DNA of 64,000 nt, from assembly GCF_005877055.1 (NCBI RefSeq), contig NZ_CP039425.1:1-64000 (forward strand). Direction: 5' to 3'. Positions 35,341 through 44,245 of the stretch are shown here, piece by piece (positions within the stretch are counted from its first letter, which is position 1; each line of letters starts with the position of its first letter). The notes below the pieces were generated by a model that ran no database searches, was not told the DNA's origin, and saw nothing but the letters and a program-made list of their open reading frames with translations. Source of the DNA: Citricoccus sp. SGAir0253. GTDB lineage: Bacteria; Actinomycetota; Actinomycetes; Actinomycetales; Micrococcaceae. The position numbers and the translations under genes were made by a program.

Positions 35341-35634
35341 GGCGGATTTCTCGCTGCGAAAGCGCAGGTAGTCGTGGACGTCCTGGCGCCGGTACCGGCG
35401 GATGGTGGCGCCGATCTCGATGGCCGGCAGGGCGTCGGCGCCGGTCACGGCGAGCACGCCGGCGGCGTCGGTGCCGAGCACCTGGGCGGTCTCGGCCACG
35501 GTGAGCAGCGCCGGGTAGCCGGCGAGCTGCTCGGCCGGGCGGTGGGTGGCCGCGTAGGCCAGCACCTGGGCGCCGGTATCGGCACCGAGGAAGTCCTCCA
35601 GGGCGGTCTGGAAACCGGTGGTGGTGAGATGCAT
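35326..35634 (-). CDS. Small helix-turn-helix (excisionase-like) protein, paralogue
   Basis: 102 residues. The C-terminal half (LLTVAETAQVLGTDAAGVLA, then IEIGATIRRYRRQDVHDYLR) repeats the architecture of the 67-residue neighbour. The N-terminal 35 residues are extra. CAGGAGAG precedes the ATG. The stop lies 5 bp before the start of the downstream paralogue, so the two are co-transcribed. A tandem duplication followed by divergence is likely. Confidence 0.65.
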   Translation of the reverse strand: MHLTTTGFQTALEDFLGADTGAQVLAYAATHRPAEQLAGYPALLTVAETAQVLGTDAAGVLAVTGADALPAIEIGATIRRYRRQDVHDYLRFRSEKSAPALA

Positions 35635-35931
35635 GGGGAACTCTCCTGTCGCTCAACTCTCGCTGCCGTTCCTTTCGGCGAAGACCGAAATACTCGGGCC
35701 GCCAGGTTCGGTCCAGCCGGAGGGGCCGGTCGTGGAATACCGGAGCGAGCGAGGAACGAGCGAGTGAGGATATGCCGCGAAAGCCGGCCCTGGAGGCTTG
35801 ACCGGTTCTGGCGGACCAGTACCCTCCACGGCCGAAAGGAACGCTCGCGTTCCCCGGTCCAGAGCCGGGCGGGCGCGGCCCGCCACTACTCCCGCCCCAG
35901 CGGGACCGGCGGAGCCGGAGCAAGCTATACA
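35635..35931. other. Intergenic region with inverted and direct repeats
   Basis: A perfect 13-bp inverted repeat (CGTTCCTTTCGGC at 35667-35679; GCCGAAAGGAACG at 35831-35843) brackets about 150 bp. Between the arms, GAGCGAGCGAGGAACGAGCG (from 35743) is a short iterated GCGAG tract. Such repeats are common near plasmid transfer or replication origins. No gene seen. Confidence 0.45.
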
Positions 35932-35962
35932 GTTAGGTGCCCTAACCTGCTTGCGCCCTTGC
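35932..35962. other. Candidate origin of transfer (oriT) with nic-like sequence
   Basis: GTTAGGTGCCCTAAC (35932-35946) is a 6-bp-stem hairpin. It is followed 4 bp later by TTGCGCCCTTGC (35951-35962). A small hairpin just before GTGCGCCCTT is the layout of IncQ/MOBQ-type nic regions (RSF1010 has AAGTGCGCCCTTA). It lies about 100 bp before mobC and relaxase, the expected position. Confidence 0.5.
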
Positions 35963-36052
35963 GCTGGCGCGCCGGTCGATGGGACACTCACGGGTGAGCG
36001 GCGTTGCACTGGGCTGGAGGTCCAAAGCAGCAAGTCAGCGAACGGATGGGCG

Positions 36053-36445
36053 GTGGTCACGGTGGCGGAGCGCAAGCGTCAGTCCAACGTGGTCGGTGGC
36101 CGTCCAGCCCGCCGGGTGGTCAAGCTCTCGGCCTCCGAGGATGCCGCCCTGTCCCTGGCCGCCGTGGAGCAGGGCGTGACCGTTCCCCGGCTGTTGAAGG
36201 AGTCCGCTCTGGCGGTCTCGGCCGGGGAGACGGCGACGGATCGCCGGCGGGTGCTGACCGCGCTGAACGTGCTCACCGGGCAGCTGGCCCGGGTCGGGAA
36301 CAACCTCAACCAGATCGCCCGGGGGCTGAACACGGACGGGGAACTGCACGGGGACGTGCGGGGCTCCCTGGACGAGCTGCGCGGGGTGCTGCGCGACGTC
36401 GATGAGGTCATCGAAACCCTGGCCCTGGATCGGGGCGCGCCATGA
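36053..36445 (+). CDS. MobC-type mobilisation accessory protein
   Basis: About 130 residues. The start is GTG at 36053 or 36062; the latter gives MAERKRQSNVVGGRPARR. The N-terminal half is a ribbon-helix-helix-like DNA-binding region (VVKLSASEDAALSLAAVEQG). The C-terminal half carries the MobC motif VLTGQLARVGNNLNQIARGL. It binds oriT DNA and helps the relaxase open the strands. Its TGA overlaps the relaxase ATG (ATGA), so the two are translationally coupled. Confidence 0.85.
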   Translation: MVTVAERKRQSNVVGGRPARRVVKLSASEDAALSLAAVEQGVTVPRLLKESALAVSAGETATDRRRVLTALNVLTGQLARVGNNLNQIARGLNTDGELHGDVRGSLDELRGVLRDVDEVIETLALDRGAP

Positions 36446-37887
36446 TGCCGAACGTGGTCCGCGGGGGACGGATGGTGGGTTTGATGAGCTACCTCGTCGG
36501 CCCGGGCCGGTCCAACGAGCACACCGCCCCGATGGTCGTCTCCGGTGATGACCGGGTGCTGATCGAGTTCGACCCCGGGCAGGAGCTATCGGTGGCGGAC
36601 GGCCAGCGCATCGGGGCCATTCTGGACGCACCTCGGCGCGTCCACGGCACCGAGGTCAAGGCCCCCGTCTACGGATGGGACGAGGCCGCCCAGCGCAAGG
36701 TCAAGGTAGCGGAGAAGGACGGGCACGTCTGGCACTGCTCGCTGTCCCTGGCGAAGGGCGACCGAGAGGTGTCCCGCGAGGAGTGGGGAACGATCGCCCA
36801 GGAGTTTGTGGAGCGGATGGGATTCATCGACCCGGACGGGGCGAAGTCCTCCCGCTGGGTGGCCATCCACCACGGCACCTCGACGGCCGGCAACGACCAC
36901 ATCCACCTGGCCGTGCAGCTGGTCCGCGAGGACGGCACCAAGGCCAACATCCACCACGACTACCACCGCGCCCAGCAGGTGTGCGGAGAGCTGGAGAAGG
37001 AACACGGGCTGGCCGTGCTGGAGTCCCGGCAGGTTGCCCGCGGACTGTCCGGGGACAAGCCCGCCGAGGTCGCCCGCGCACAGTCAGAGAACTACCCGCA
37101 GGCACCGCGGCCGGAGCTGCGCCGCAGGATGCGCACCGCCCTGGCCACTGCGTCCAGTCCAGCGCAGTACATCGAGCACTTGCGGGACCTGGACGTGCGC
37201 GTGGCCCCGTCTTTCGCCAAGGGCTCGACCACCCAGGTGCGGGGCTACAAGGTCGCCCTGGCCGGGGGTGCGGACACCATCTGGTATTCGCCCTCGAAGT
37301 TGGATGCCACCCTGGGCTGGCCGAACGTGCTGCGCCGCTTCGGCGGGGCCGGGAAGGAGCAGGCCGAGTCCCTGTTGGCGTCCTGGCACAACAGCGCCCG
37401 CCCCGAGGCTGGCACGCTGAAGGTGCACCGCTTCGATGCCGCGAAGATCGAGACGCTGCTCAGTGGCAAGACCGGCACCGGCCCGGACGACCTGGCCAGC
37501 ATCTACGCCCGGGTGTCCATGCAACTGGAGCAGGGTCGGCCCGGTGCGTTCTCCCGCCTGTCGGACGAGTACGCGCGGGCCGCCCAGGGCGGCGGCAACG
37601 CCCGCCACATGGTCCGCCTCGGGGCACGGTTCGCGGCCAAGGACTCCACCCGCGGTTGGCTGGCCGTGCTCAAGCAGGCCAACCGGCTCTCACGGGCGAT
37701 GACCATGCACACCCTGACCGCCCAGCGACCCCAGCTGGCCGAGCGCACCACCGCGCTGATGCACACCGTCTCCTCCATCACCCGATCCCAAGAACCGACC
37801 CGACCGACCACGCCCCAGACACCCCGGTCCGGGACCCTGGCGAACAGGTACACCCGGCCCGGACCCGACACCGGCATCGACCGATAG
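36442..37887 (+). CDS. Relaxase (MobA/VirD2-like)
   Basis: 481 residues. The N-terminal 200 residues are the nuclease: candidate catalytic Y17 in MSYLVGPGR and the metal-binding histidines H143-H144, H153 and H155 in AIHHGTSTAGNDHIH. It nicks oriT and leads the strand into a recipient. The rest is helical with no helicase or primase motif. Coupling to mobC and a nic-like sequence 500 bp upstream complete a mobilisation cassette. No type IV secretion genes accompany it, apart from a coupling-protein fragment at 62.5 kb, so transfer would need a helper. Confidence 0.88.
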   Translation: MMPNVVRGGRMVGLMSYLVGPGRSNEHTAPMVVSGDDRVLIEFDPGQELSVADGQRIGAILDAPRRVHGTEVKAPVYGWDEAAQRKVKVAEKDGHVWHCSLSLAKGDREVSREEWGTIAQEFVERMGFIDPDGAKSSRWVAIHHGTSTAGNDHIHLAVQLVREDGTKANIHHDYHRAQQVCGELEKEHGLAVLESRQVARGLSGDKPAEVARAQSENYPQAPRPELRRRMRTALATASSPAQYIEHLRDLDVRVAPSFAKGSTTQVRGYKVALAGGADTIWYSPSKLDATLGWPNVLRRFGGAGKEQAESLLASWHNSARPEAGTLKVHRFDAAKIETLLSGKTGTGPDDLASIYARVSMQLEQGRPGAFSRLSDEYARAAQGGGNARHMVRLGARFAAKDSTRGWLAVLKQANRLSRAMTMHTLTAQRPQLAERTTALMHTVSSITRSQEPTRPTTPQTPRSGTLANRYTRPGPDTGIDR

Positions 37888-37898
37888 GAGAGGCCGTC

Positions 37899-38815
37899 AT
37901 GGCTGAGAACGAAGAAGAAGCCGAGATGGCCGCCCAGTTCGGCAACCTGCTGCGCGTGGCCATGGGATCGGGGATGCAGATCCGCGAAGCCCAGGCCCGC
38001 CGCGCACAGATGCAGGCCGCCGAACGCGCCGCCGAAGCCGACCGACAGACCCGCACCGAGGCCACCATCGCCGCGATGGTGAACCGCGAGGTGTACCACC
38101 CGGAGTTCTGGCGCACCGCGGGCTCCGAATCCATCGCGGACCGAGTCACCGTGGCCGCGCACCTGGCCGGCACCCACGCCGAAGCCCGGGGGCGTGGATA
38201 CACGCCGCCGACGTGCTGCGCAACGACTACGGCATCAACCTGGAGCGGATGAACAAGGACCACCCGACCTCCCTGGTGGACCGGCACGCCGCCCTGCGCG
38301 ACGCCCTGGATGACTACTTCGCCCGGCAACGCCTGGAGGCCGAGGCCGACCAGGCCCTCGCTCCCAGGTCGGAGCAGGACCAAGACGCCACTGCCGACCG
38401 CGAGAACACGTCCCTGCCGGACACCACCGCGCAGACCACCGAGGCGGACCAAGCCGCCAGTCAGAAGGCCGAGAAGCAGGCTGATGCCAAGGCCGTGGAC
38501 GAGGGCGCCCACCAGGTGCTGGCCGGCCGGTACGGTGCCGAGGCGCAGCAGGACCAGGTGAACGCCCAGACCGCAGAGCAGACCGGCGGACGGGACCCGG
38601 GCCAGTACCAGCGGGTCACCGACGCCCAGCTGGCCCAGATCGAACGGCACGCCAACGCCCCCCAGCTGGCCCTGGTCCGGGCCCGACAGGCCGCCGGGTT
38701 CCCGCAGCCCACCGCCGACCGGATCGCCGCCGGCGCGAAGAGCATCAAGGCCACCAAGCCGGTCGCCGCAGGACGCGGCCTCGGCCAGGGCCAGGAAGCA
38801 GGGCTGAGCCGATGA
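37899..38815 (+). pseudogene. Plasmid protein of unknown function, frameshifted
   Basis: The ATG at 37899 (GGAG upstream) starts MAENEEEAEMAAQFGNLLRV. An Ala/Gln/Arg coiled coil and REVYHPEFWRTA follow. Near 38190-38197, at a GGGGG run, the frame must change by one. The new frame then reads WIHAADVLRNDYGINLERMN without interruption and continues as an acidic, Gln/Ala-rich tail to 38815. This layout (coiled coil, conserved middle, disordered tail) suggests a single protein of about 305 residues encoded after relaxase genes. Without the shift, only the first 97 residues or so are correct. The stop overlaps the DUF4913 start. Confidence 0.65.
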
Positions 38816-39243
38816 GCGACACCTACGAGTTCGACGACGACCCCACCACCGAGCCCGTCAGCCCCATCGACACCGAGCAGCCGGCCGAAGCGGACGCCGC
38901 CGAAGGCGGAGACCGCCCGCTGTACTTCCCCAACGCCGAACAGTGGGTGCAGAACTGGCTCCTCCCCCACTACCGGCGCAAGCTGAGTGGCGGCCGCCGC
39001 TGGGACCCCCAGTGGTGGCGCTACGAGGAAGCCGGCACCATCCTGGAGGCCCTGTGGGAGTCGTGGGAGCAGATGCGCTGGGAAGACGCCATGACCGCCG
39101 TGGCCTGGTACCGCGACTACTTCTGGCCCGTCATGGACCGCCTCACCGCCGAAGACGGACCCTTCTGGGACTACGACCCACCCCGAAACACCGACGTACC
39201 ACAGCAATGGGAGACAGTCCCCGCTCCTCCGGGCTGGTTCTGA
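38812..39243 (+). CDS. DUF4913-domain protein
   Basis: 143 residues. The N-terminus is acidic and disordered. From about residue 35 the DUF4913 pattern appears: LYFPNAEQWVQNWLLPHYRR, WDPQWWRYEEA, the Trp-rich helix LWESWEQMRW, and WYRDYFWPVMDRLT. The family is confined largely to actinobacterial plasmids and integrative elements next to relaxases and is of unknown function. The ATGA overlap with the preceding gene places it at the end of the mobilisation operon. Confidence 0.8.
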   Translation: MSDTYEFDDDPTTEPVSPIDTEQPAEADAAEGGDRPLYFPNAEQWVQNWLLPHYRRKLSGGRRWDPQWWRYEEAGTILEALWESWEQMRWEDAMTAVAWYRDYFWPVMDRLTAEDGPFWDYDPPRNTDVPQQWETVPAPPGWF

Positions 39244-39310
39244 ACCAAGAGTGTCCAGGTGTGGACGAAGCAAACCGTGAGGGCAGCACGGTAGGTGATC
39301 GCAGGCTGGT

Positions 39311-40480
39311 CTACTGTTCGGCGTGTGCTGCCAGGCTTTCCTCAGGGCTGGTCAGTATGGGCGTGGGTTCAGACATCGCGGACTCCATTGTGATCACGAG
39401 ACGGGCGACCTTTCCGTCACGGACGCGCTGGTAGCCCTCGTTGATCTCGTCCAACCCGATGGTCTCGGTCACGAGCTCGTTCAGATGTAGGAGCCCGCGG
39501 GAGGCCAGCCCGGCGAAGAAGGGAACGTCTACCTTGAGGTTCGCCGATCCCATGTAGACGCTTTCGATGCGGTTTCGATTCCGCATGAAGGTCATGGCGT
39601 CCAAGGTGATGGGAACATCCTTGCCACCGATCCCCACCAGGTACAGCCCACCACCGTAGGACAGCATCTCCAGTCCCTGCTGGGCTACTTGCTGGGATCC
39701 CACGAAGTCGAAGACATAGTCGGCGCCTTCCGGTAGGTGCTGCCGCAGTGCCGTCACGGGGTCCTCCTCGCTGCCGTTGATGGTGTGCGTCGCTCCAAAC
39801 GTCCGGGCGTGGGCCAGCTTTTCGTCGGAGACGTCGATGGCGACGATCTCCGAGGCGCCGGCCAGCACGGAGCTGCTGATGGCGTTCAACCCGACGCCAC
39901 CTGTTCCCACGATGACGACGCTTTCGCCCCGGCCGACCTGGGCCGTGTTGAGCACGGCACCGGCGCCCGTAATCACGCCGCACCCCAGCAGGGCCGCCTG
40001 TTCGAACGGCAGGTCCTGGGGAATCCGGGCCAGTTGGTTCTCGTGGACCAGCGCCTTCTCCGCGAAGCCGCCGAGGCCGAATGCTTGATTCACGGGTTCA
40101 CGGTCCGAACTCAGACGCGGTGGGTCCCCGGCGGGTCGTTCGGTTCGCTGTGTGTTTCGACAGTAGTACGACCGGCCGGACAGGCAGCGTGGACAATCGC
40201 CACAGTAGCGAATCAGGGCGCCGACTACGTGGTCCCCCTCGTGGAGGGACCGGACGCCGGGGCCGACGCGCTCGACCACCCCGGCGACTTCATGACCGAA
40301 CACGGCAGGCATGGGGAACCCGAGATCGGCACTGGCCATGGTGAGGTCCGACAGGCACAGGCCGACGGCCTTGACCTTGACGAGGACCTCGTTCGCCTGG
40401 GGCTCGCCCACGGTGATGTCTTCAATCGAGAATCCGGCGCCCGGTGCGTGGACAACGGCCGCCTTGATGGTGTGCCCCAC
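39311..40480 (-). CDS. Zinc-dependent alcohol dehydrogenase (MDR family)
   Basis: About 389 residues from the GTG at 40480, which has GAGAGGA well spaced upstream and places KAAVVHAPG at the usual N-terminal position. An ATG at 40555 overlapping the aldehyde dehydrogenase stop (ATGA) would add 25 residues and is an alternative. Zinc ligands are in LCLSDLT (Cys), GHE, and the CGDCPRCLSGRSYYC cluster. The Rossmann motif is GTGGVGL. This class III-like branch oxidises primary alcohols to aldehydes. With the upstream aldehyde dehydrogenase it forms an alcohol-to-acid pair in the TRAP/HtaA gene set. Confidence 0.87.
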   Translation of the reverse strand: MGHTIKAAVVHAPGAGFSIEDITVGEPQANEVLVKVKAVGLCLSDLTMASADLGFPMPAVFGHEVAGVVERVGPGVRSLHEGDHVVGALIRYCGDCPRCLSGRSYYCRNTQRTERPAGDPPRLSSDREPVNQAFGLGGFAEKALVHENQLARIPQDLPFEQAALLGCGVITGAGAVLNTAQVGRGESVVIVGTGGVGLNAISSSVLAGASEIVAIDVSDEKLAHARTFGATHTINGSEEDPVTALRQHLPEGADYVFDFVGSQQVAQQGLEMLSYGGGLYLVGIGGKDVPITLDAMTFMRNRNRIESVYMGSANLKVDVPFFAGLASRGLLHLNELVTETIGLDEINEGYQRVRDGKVARLVITMESAMSEPTPILTSPEESLAAHAEQ

Positions 40481-40551
40481 GTTTGTTCCTCTCCCTGTGG
40501 TTGATTCTTCCCCAGTGGCACCGGGCCGGTCTGGTGTGGTCGGCGTGGTGG

Positions 40552-42009
40552 TCATGACTGGTTGGGGCGGTTCAGGAAGATCGACTTGGGCACCTGATAG
40601 TGGCCCAGCCCCTCCGGGCCGAGCTCCCGGCCGAGGCCGCTCATCTTCACGCCTCCGAAGGGCGCCACCGGATCCGTGGCGTAGCCGTTGAGACCGATCG
40701 TCCCGGTACGGACCTGGCGCGCTACACGGAGACCGCGATCCTGGTCGGTGGTCCACACGCTGCCGGCCAATCCGTAGTCGGAATCGTTGGCGATGTTGAT
40801 GGCGTCCTGTTCGTCGGTGTACGGGATCACCCCGAGAACGGGACCAAAGATTTCCTGCTGGGCTATCACGTCCTTGCGGTCGAGGTCGGCGAAGACCGTG
40901 GGCTGGACGTACCACCCTCGGTCAAGGCCTGTGGGCCGCCCCCCTCCCGTGGTGACGCGCCCGCCTTGGGCCACCCCCTGACGGATGAGTCCCTCCACCC
41001 GTTCGCGATGCCGTTCGGACACCAAGGGGCCGACCTGCGTTTCCGGCGTCAGGGGATCCCCCACCGCCAGTCCAGCGACCAAGTTCGTGACGATCTCGAC
41101 GGTCTGCTCGTAACGGTTTCGTGGCGCCAGGATGCGGGTGGACAGCCAGCAGACCTGTCCGTTGTTCGACATCGTGGTGGACAGGAACGCCTCGAGGCTG
41201 GATTCGAGGTCGGCATCGTCCAGGACGATGGCGGCTGATTTTCCCCCGAGTTCCAGTGTGACCGGCCTCAGCATTCGGCCACAGACCTCCCCGATCGCCT
41301 TACCGACACCCGGGGAGCCGGTGAAGGAGACCTTGTCGACGTGTGGGTGGCTGACCAAGTATGCCCCGGTGGGTCCGCCGGCTGGGACGATGTTGAGGAC
41401 CCCACCCGGCAGACCGACTGCCATCGCCGCCTCGGCGACCACCATGGCGTCCAGGACGGTTTCGGGGGCAGGCTTGAGGACGATCGTGCACCCGGCGGCC
41501 AGAGCCGGTGCGAGCTTGAGGAAGGTGATGCTCTGGGGGACGTTCCACGGGACGATGGCGGCCACGACGCCGATCGGGTCATGCGTCACGAGAGCCTGCT
41601 TGCCCTTGAGCCCGGGCCGTAGGTCATCGACCTGGCCCACCACCAGGTCGCTGAAGTACCGCAAGAGCATGGCCGGGTTCGAGGTTTCCCATTTCTGGGA
41701 GAGGGCAATGGGCATGCCATTCTGCATCGTCACGCGCCGGGCGGTTTCCGACCCCCGGCCCTCCAACTCGTCGGCGAAGCGGCGCAGCACCTCGGCCCGT
41801 TGTGCGGCCGTCCACTGCGACCATCCCTGCGGGTCATCGAAGGCCGCGCGGGCGGCCTGGACGGCCCGGTCGATGTCCTGTTCCGTCCCTTCGGGCACCT
41901 GCCCGATGTATGCCTCCGTGGCGGGTGAATGGACTTCGATGCTGGAGGCCCCGTGCGGGGCCGTCCACTCCCCTCCGATGTAGAGCCGGTCGTATTCCAT
42001 GGTTGCCAT
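40552..42009 (-). CDS. Aldehyde dehydrogenase (NAD(P)+)
   Basis: 485 residues from the ATG at 42009 (GAGGAAGAAG upstream). The ALDH landmarks are complete: PWNVPQ, LKPAPETVLDA, GSPGVGKAIG, the glutamate motif LELGGKS, the nucleophile in NNGQVCW, and EIFGPVLGVI. It oxidises an aldehyde to a carboxylic acid and most resembles the fatty/aromatic aldehyde branch. A CTGTA direct repeat 17 bp upstream may be its operator. It is followed by the alcohol dehydrogenase. Confidence 0.92.
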   Translation of the reverse strand: MATMEYDRLYIGGEWTAPHGASSIEVHSPATEAYIGQVPEGTEQDIDRAVQAARAAFDDPQGWSQWTAAQRAEVLRRFADELEGRGSETARRVTMQNGMPIALSQKWETSNPAMLLRYFSDLVVGQVDDLRPGLKGKQALVTHDPIGVVAAIVPWNVPQSITFLKLAPALAAGCTIVLKPAPETVLDAMVVAEAAMAVGLPGGVLNIVPAGGPTGAYLVSHPHVDKVSFTGSPGVGKAIGEVCGRMLRPVTLELGGKSAAIVLDDADLESSLEAFLSTTMSNNGQVCWLSTRILAPRNRYEQTVEIVTNLVAGLAVGDPLTPETQVGPLVSERHRERVEGLIRQGVAQGGRVTTGGGRPTGLDRGWYVQPTVFADLDRKDVIAQQEIFGPVLGVIPYTDEQDAINIANDSDYGLAGSVWTTDQDRGLRVARQVRTGTIGLNGYATDPVAPFGGVKMSGLGRELGPEGLGHYQVPKSIFLNRPNQS

Positions 42010-42025
42010 CAAGACTTCTTCCTCT

Positions 42026-42042
42026 CTGTATAGCTGTACAGC
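42026..42042. promoter_or_regulatory. Candidate operator CTGTATAGCTGTACAGC
   Basis: CTGTA repeats 8 bp apart and contains the palindrome GCTGTACAGC, just before the aldehyde dehydrogenase. The reverse strand at 51976-51989 reads CTGTAGAGCTGTAG before the GntR gene, sharing CTGTAnAGCTGTA. Inferred target of that regulator. Confidence 0.45.
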
Positions 42043-42128
42043 GCAGTGGCGCACGGTCTGGGCAGACCGCCAGGCGGGCGGTCACGGCGATACCCACAGG
42101 AGATGGACCTCGAGGTGCCGGTCGCGCG

Positions 42129-42680
42129 CTATTCGGCTCCCGGATCCGGGTCCGGCCTGCCGCCTGCGTGGACGCAGACGGGATCCAAGGGATCACCGGC
42201 GAAGTAACTGCCCATGAAGAGGAATTGCCCCTCTTCGGCCAACACGGCAGCCCATTGCCATCGCGGCGCAGGGTCGCCTTCAGGACTACCGTCGAGGGAC
42301 AGCCGGGCAACCTCCATGCGCACCGGGGCATCGCCGTGCTCGTCGACCACGGCCGTCAGGATTCCCTGGCCGTCGTCACCGATGACGATCTCCGGGTCGG
42401 CGATGAGGACCGAGAGTGCCCCGAAATGTGCGCTCATCTGGACGCGGCCCCGGCAGCGGATGACCCCGGGACGGCCCGGTGCGGCTCCGGCCTGCGCGTG
42501 GCCGGGAAACACGAACTGTCCCTGTTCGCTGAGACCTGCACCGCCGCTGAGCCTGTACTCGTGGTCCGCCAGCCGTTCGAAGTACTCGCGGAATGACGTC
42601 CGAAGGCCCCACCGCACCACGACCGGACCTGCCAGGTTTGTGACCGCGGGGACGGGCTGGTGCATAACGTGTCTAGTCAT
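42129..42680 (-). CDS. HtaA-domain protein without signal peptide
   Basis: 183 residues. One HtaA domain (about residues 18-115): VRWGLRTSFREYFERLAD, SGGAGL, FVFPG, the core GRVQMSAHFGALSVLIADPE, then IVIG. In corynebacterial haem-uptake HtaA proteins, this domain binds haem through a conserved Tyr and His. Here Y33 and H85 occupy those positions. Unlike HtaA, there is no signal peptide and no membrane anchor, so it should be cytosolic. It starts 5 bp after the TRAP large-permease stop, within the transporter operon. A second such protein is at 50728-51240. Possible roles are haem delivery to the P450s or binding of the imported substrate. Confidence 0.75.
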   Translation of the reverse strand: MTRHVMHQPVPAVTNLAGPVVVRWGLRTSFREYFERLADHEYRLSGGAGLSEQGQFVFPGHAQAGAAPGRPGVIRCRGRVQMSAHFGALSVLIADPEIVIGDDGQGILTAVVDEHGDAPVRMEVARLSLDGSPEGDPAPRWQWAAVLAEEGQFLFMGSYFAGDPLDPVCVHAGGRPDPDPGAE

Positions 42681-42685
42681 CTCGC

Positions 42686-44245
42686 CTACTCGCTCGTGGA
42701 GAGTTGCCCGGGCAACCAAGTGACCAGGTCGGGGACGAAGATGAGCAACACCACAAAGCCCAGCGCAACGAGCGCAAACGGTGTCACGCCGGCGAAGATC
42801 GTCACCAGCGAGATGTTCTTGCCCTGGTTCACCTCGCGTTCCTGGGCGATGCGGTGGAGGACGAAGGCGAGGATCCCCAGCGGCGGGGTCACCATGCCGA
42901 TTTCCACCATGATCACCAAGAACACGCCGAACCAGATCATGTCCACGCCCATTTCCATCAAGGGCAGTGCCAGGATCGGCACGGTGAGGAGGATGATGGC
43001 CATGGTGTCCATGAACATGCCCAGGAGCAGGTAGAGCAGGACCAGCACCAGCAGGACCGCGGTCGTGCTCAGCCCCAGCCCGACGATCTGGTCCGTTAGT
43101 CCATTGGCCAGCCGGCTCAGCGTCACCACTCGTGTCAGGGCGTGGACGCCGATCAGCAGCAGGAAGATCCCGGCGGTGGAGATCGCTGACACGCCGACCA
43201 CGTCGATGCAGTAACGGTAGAACGATCTCCACGTCCTCGGCTCTCCCGGCCGGGTCGCCCAGCCGAGGACGATGGCAACAATGGCCCCGACCGCCGCCGA
43301 CTCGGTCGGCGTGAACACGCCGGAGGCAATGCCACCGATGACAATCACCGCCACCACGGCCAGGGGAATGGCCCGCGAGAGCGCCTTGAACTTTTCCGAC
43401 CAGGACACGGTCAGCCCGGTCCGGGGGGCAATGTCCGGGCGAATGATACCTACCAGGAAGATGTAGAGGCAGAAAGCCACGGCCAAGGCGATGCCGGGGA
43501 TGATTCCGGCCATCAGCTGCGCTCCGACCGAGGTCTGGGCCGCCCCGGCGTAGACAACCAGCAGGACACTGGGGGGAATGATCTGGCCGAGGGTGCCGGC
43601 CATCGCGGTCGACCCGATAGCAAATCCTGGTCGATACCCCGCACGGATCATCTCCGGGACCGAGACCCGGCCCAGGGCATGTGTCAAAGCGATGGTCGAG
43701 CCACTCGACGCGGCCAGGCCGGCTCCAGAAACCGTGGTGGTCAAAGCCAGACCTCCCGGGACGTTGCCCAGCCAGGCCTTGGCCGCCTCGAAAGCCCGCC
43801 CGGTCATCCCCGACTTCCAGAGGGCGGTGCCCATGAGGATGAAGGTCGGGATGACGCTCAGCTGCCATGAGGCTGTGGGCTCATAAACGGACTGCTCCAA
43901 GGTGGAGGCCACCGCCGAGATCCCGCCCAGGGCATACAGGCCCAGCGCGCCGGCGCCGAGCATCGCCAGCCCGATGTGCACCCCTGCCAGCATCAGCACG
44001 AGCATCAGCAGGACCGTGAGGAGCCCGACCGTTTCCCGTTCCAGCCCCCCGAACAGCAGGGCACCAGCAATGGCCAGCGCACCTGCATACAACAGGGCCA
44101 CCCAGATCCAGGAGCGGCTCCGCCCAGGAGTTGCGCCCCCGCCGGATCGCGATGTCGGGAGGGCATCCGCCGGTACGGTCCCGCCGCCCGCTGCAGGTCG
44201 CGCCGGGCCGGTTTCAAGCTGGGGTGAGGTGACATTCTCAAGCAT
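42686..44245 (-). CDS. TRAP transporter large permease (DctM type)
   Basis: 519-residue, about 12-13-helix membrane protein. Family signatures include FILMGTALWKSG, the repeat GSTIALTHALG/AGTLGQIIPPSVLLVVYAG, SGVFTPTESAAVGA and GMFMDTMAIILLTVPI. It drives Na+- or H+-coupled uptake of a substrate delivered by the periplasmic-type binding protein. It is about 90 residues longer than typical DctM: a disordered 45-residue N-terminus and an extra helix (WIWVALLYAGALAIAGALLF) precede the core. It overlaps the DctQ gene by 8 bp. Confidence 0.92.
   Translation of the reverse strand: MLENVTSPQLETGPARPAAGGGTVPADALPTSRSGGGATPGRSRSWIWVALLYAGALAIAGALLFGGLERETVGLLTVLLMLVLMLAGVHIGLAMLGAGALGLYALGGISAVASTLEQSVYEPTASWQLSVIPTFILMGTALWKSGMTGRAFEAAKAWLGNVPGGLALTTTVSGAGLAASSGSTIALTHALGRVSVPEMIRAGYRPGFAIGSTAMAGTLGQIIPPSVLLVVYAGAAQTSVGAQLMAGIIPGIALAVAFCLYIFLVGIIRPDIAPRTGLTVSWSEKFKALSRAIPLAVVAVIVIGGIASGVFTPTESAAVGAIVAIVLGWATRPGEPRTWRSFYRYCIDVVGVSAISTAGIFLLLIGVHALTRVVTLSRLANGLTDQIVGLGLSTTAVLLVLVLLYLLLGMFMDTMAIILLTVPILALPLMEMGVDMIWFGVFLVIMVEIGMVTPPLGILAFVLHRIAQEREVNQGKNISLVTIFAGVTPFALVALGFVVLLIFVPDLVTWLPGQLSTSE

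Noticed and set aside
39311-40555. ATG 40555 as start of the alcohol dehydrogenase
   Set aside because: The ATGA overlap is attractive, but the GTG at 40480 has a better ribosome-binding site and gives the usual N-terminus. Kept as an alternative only.
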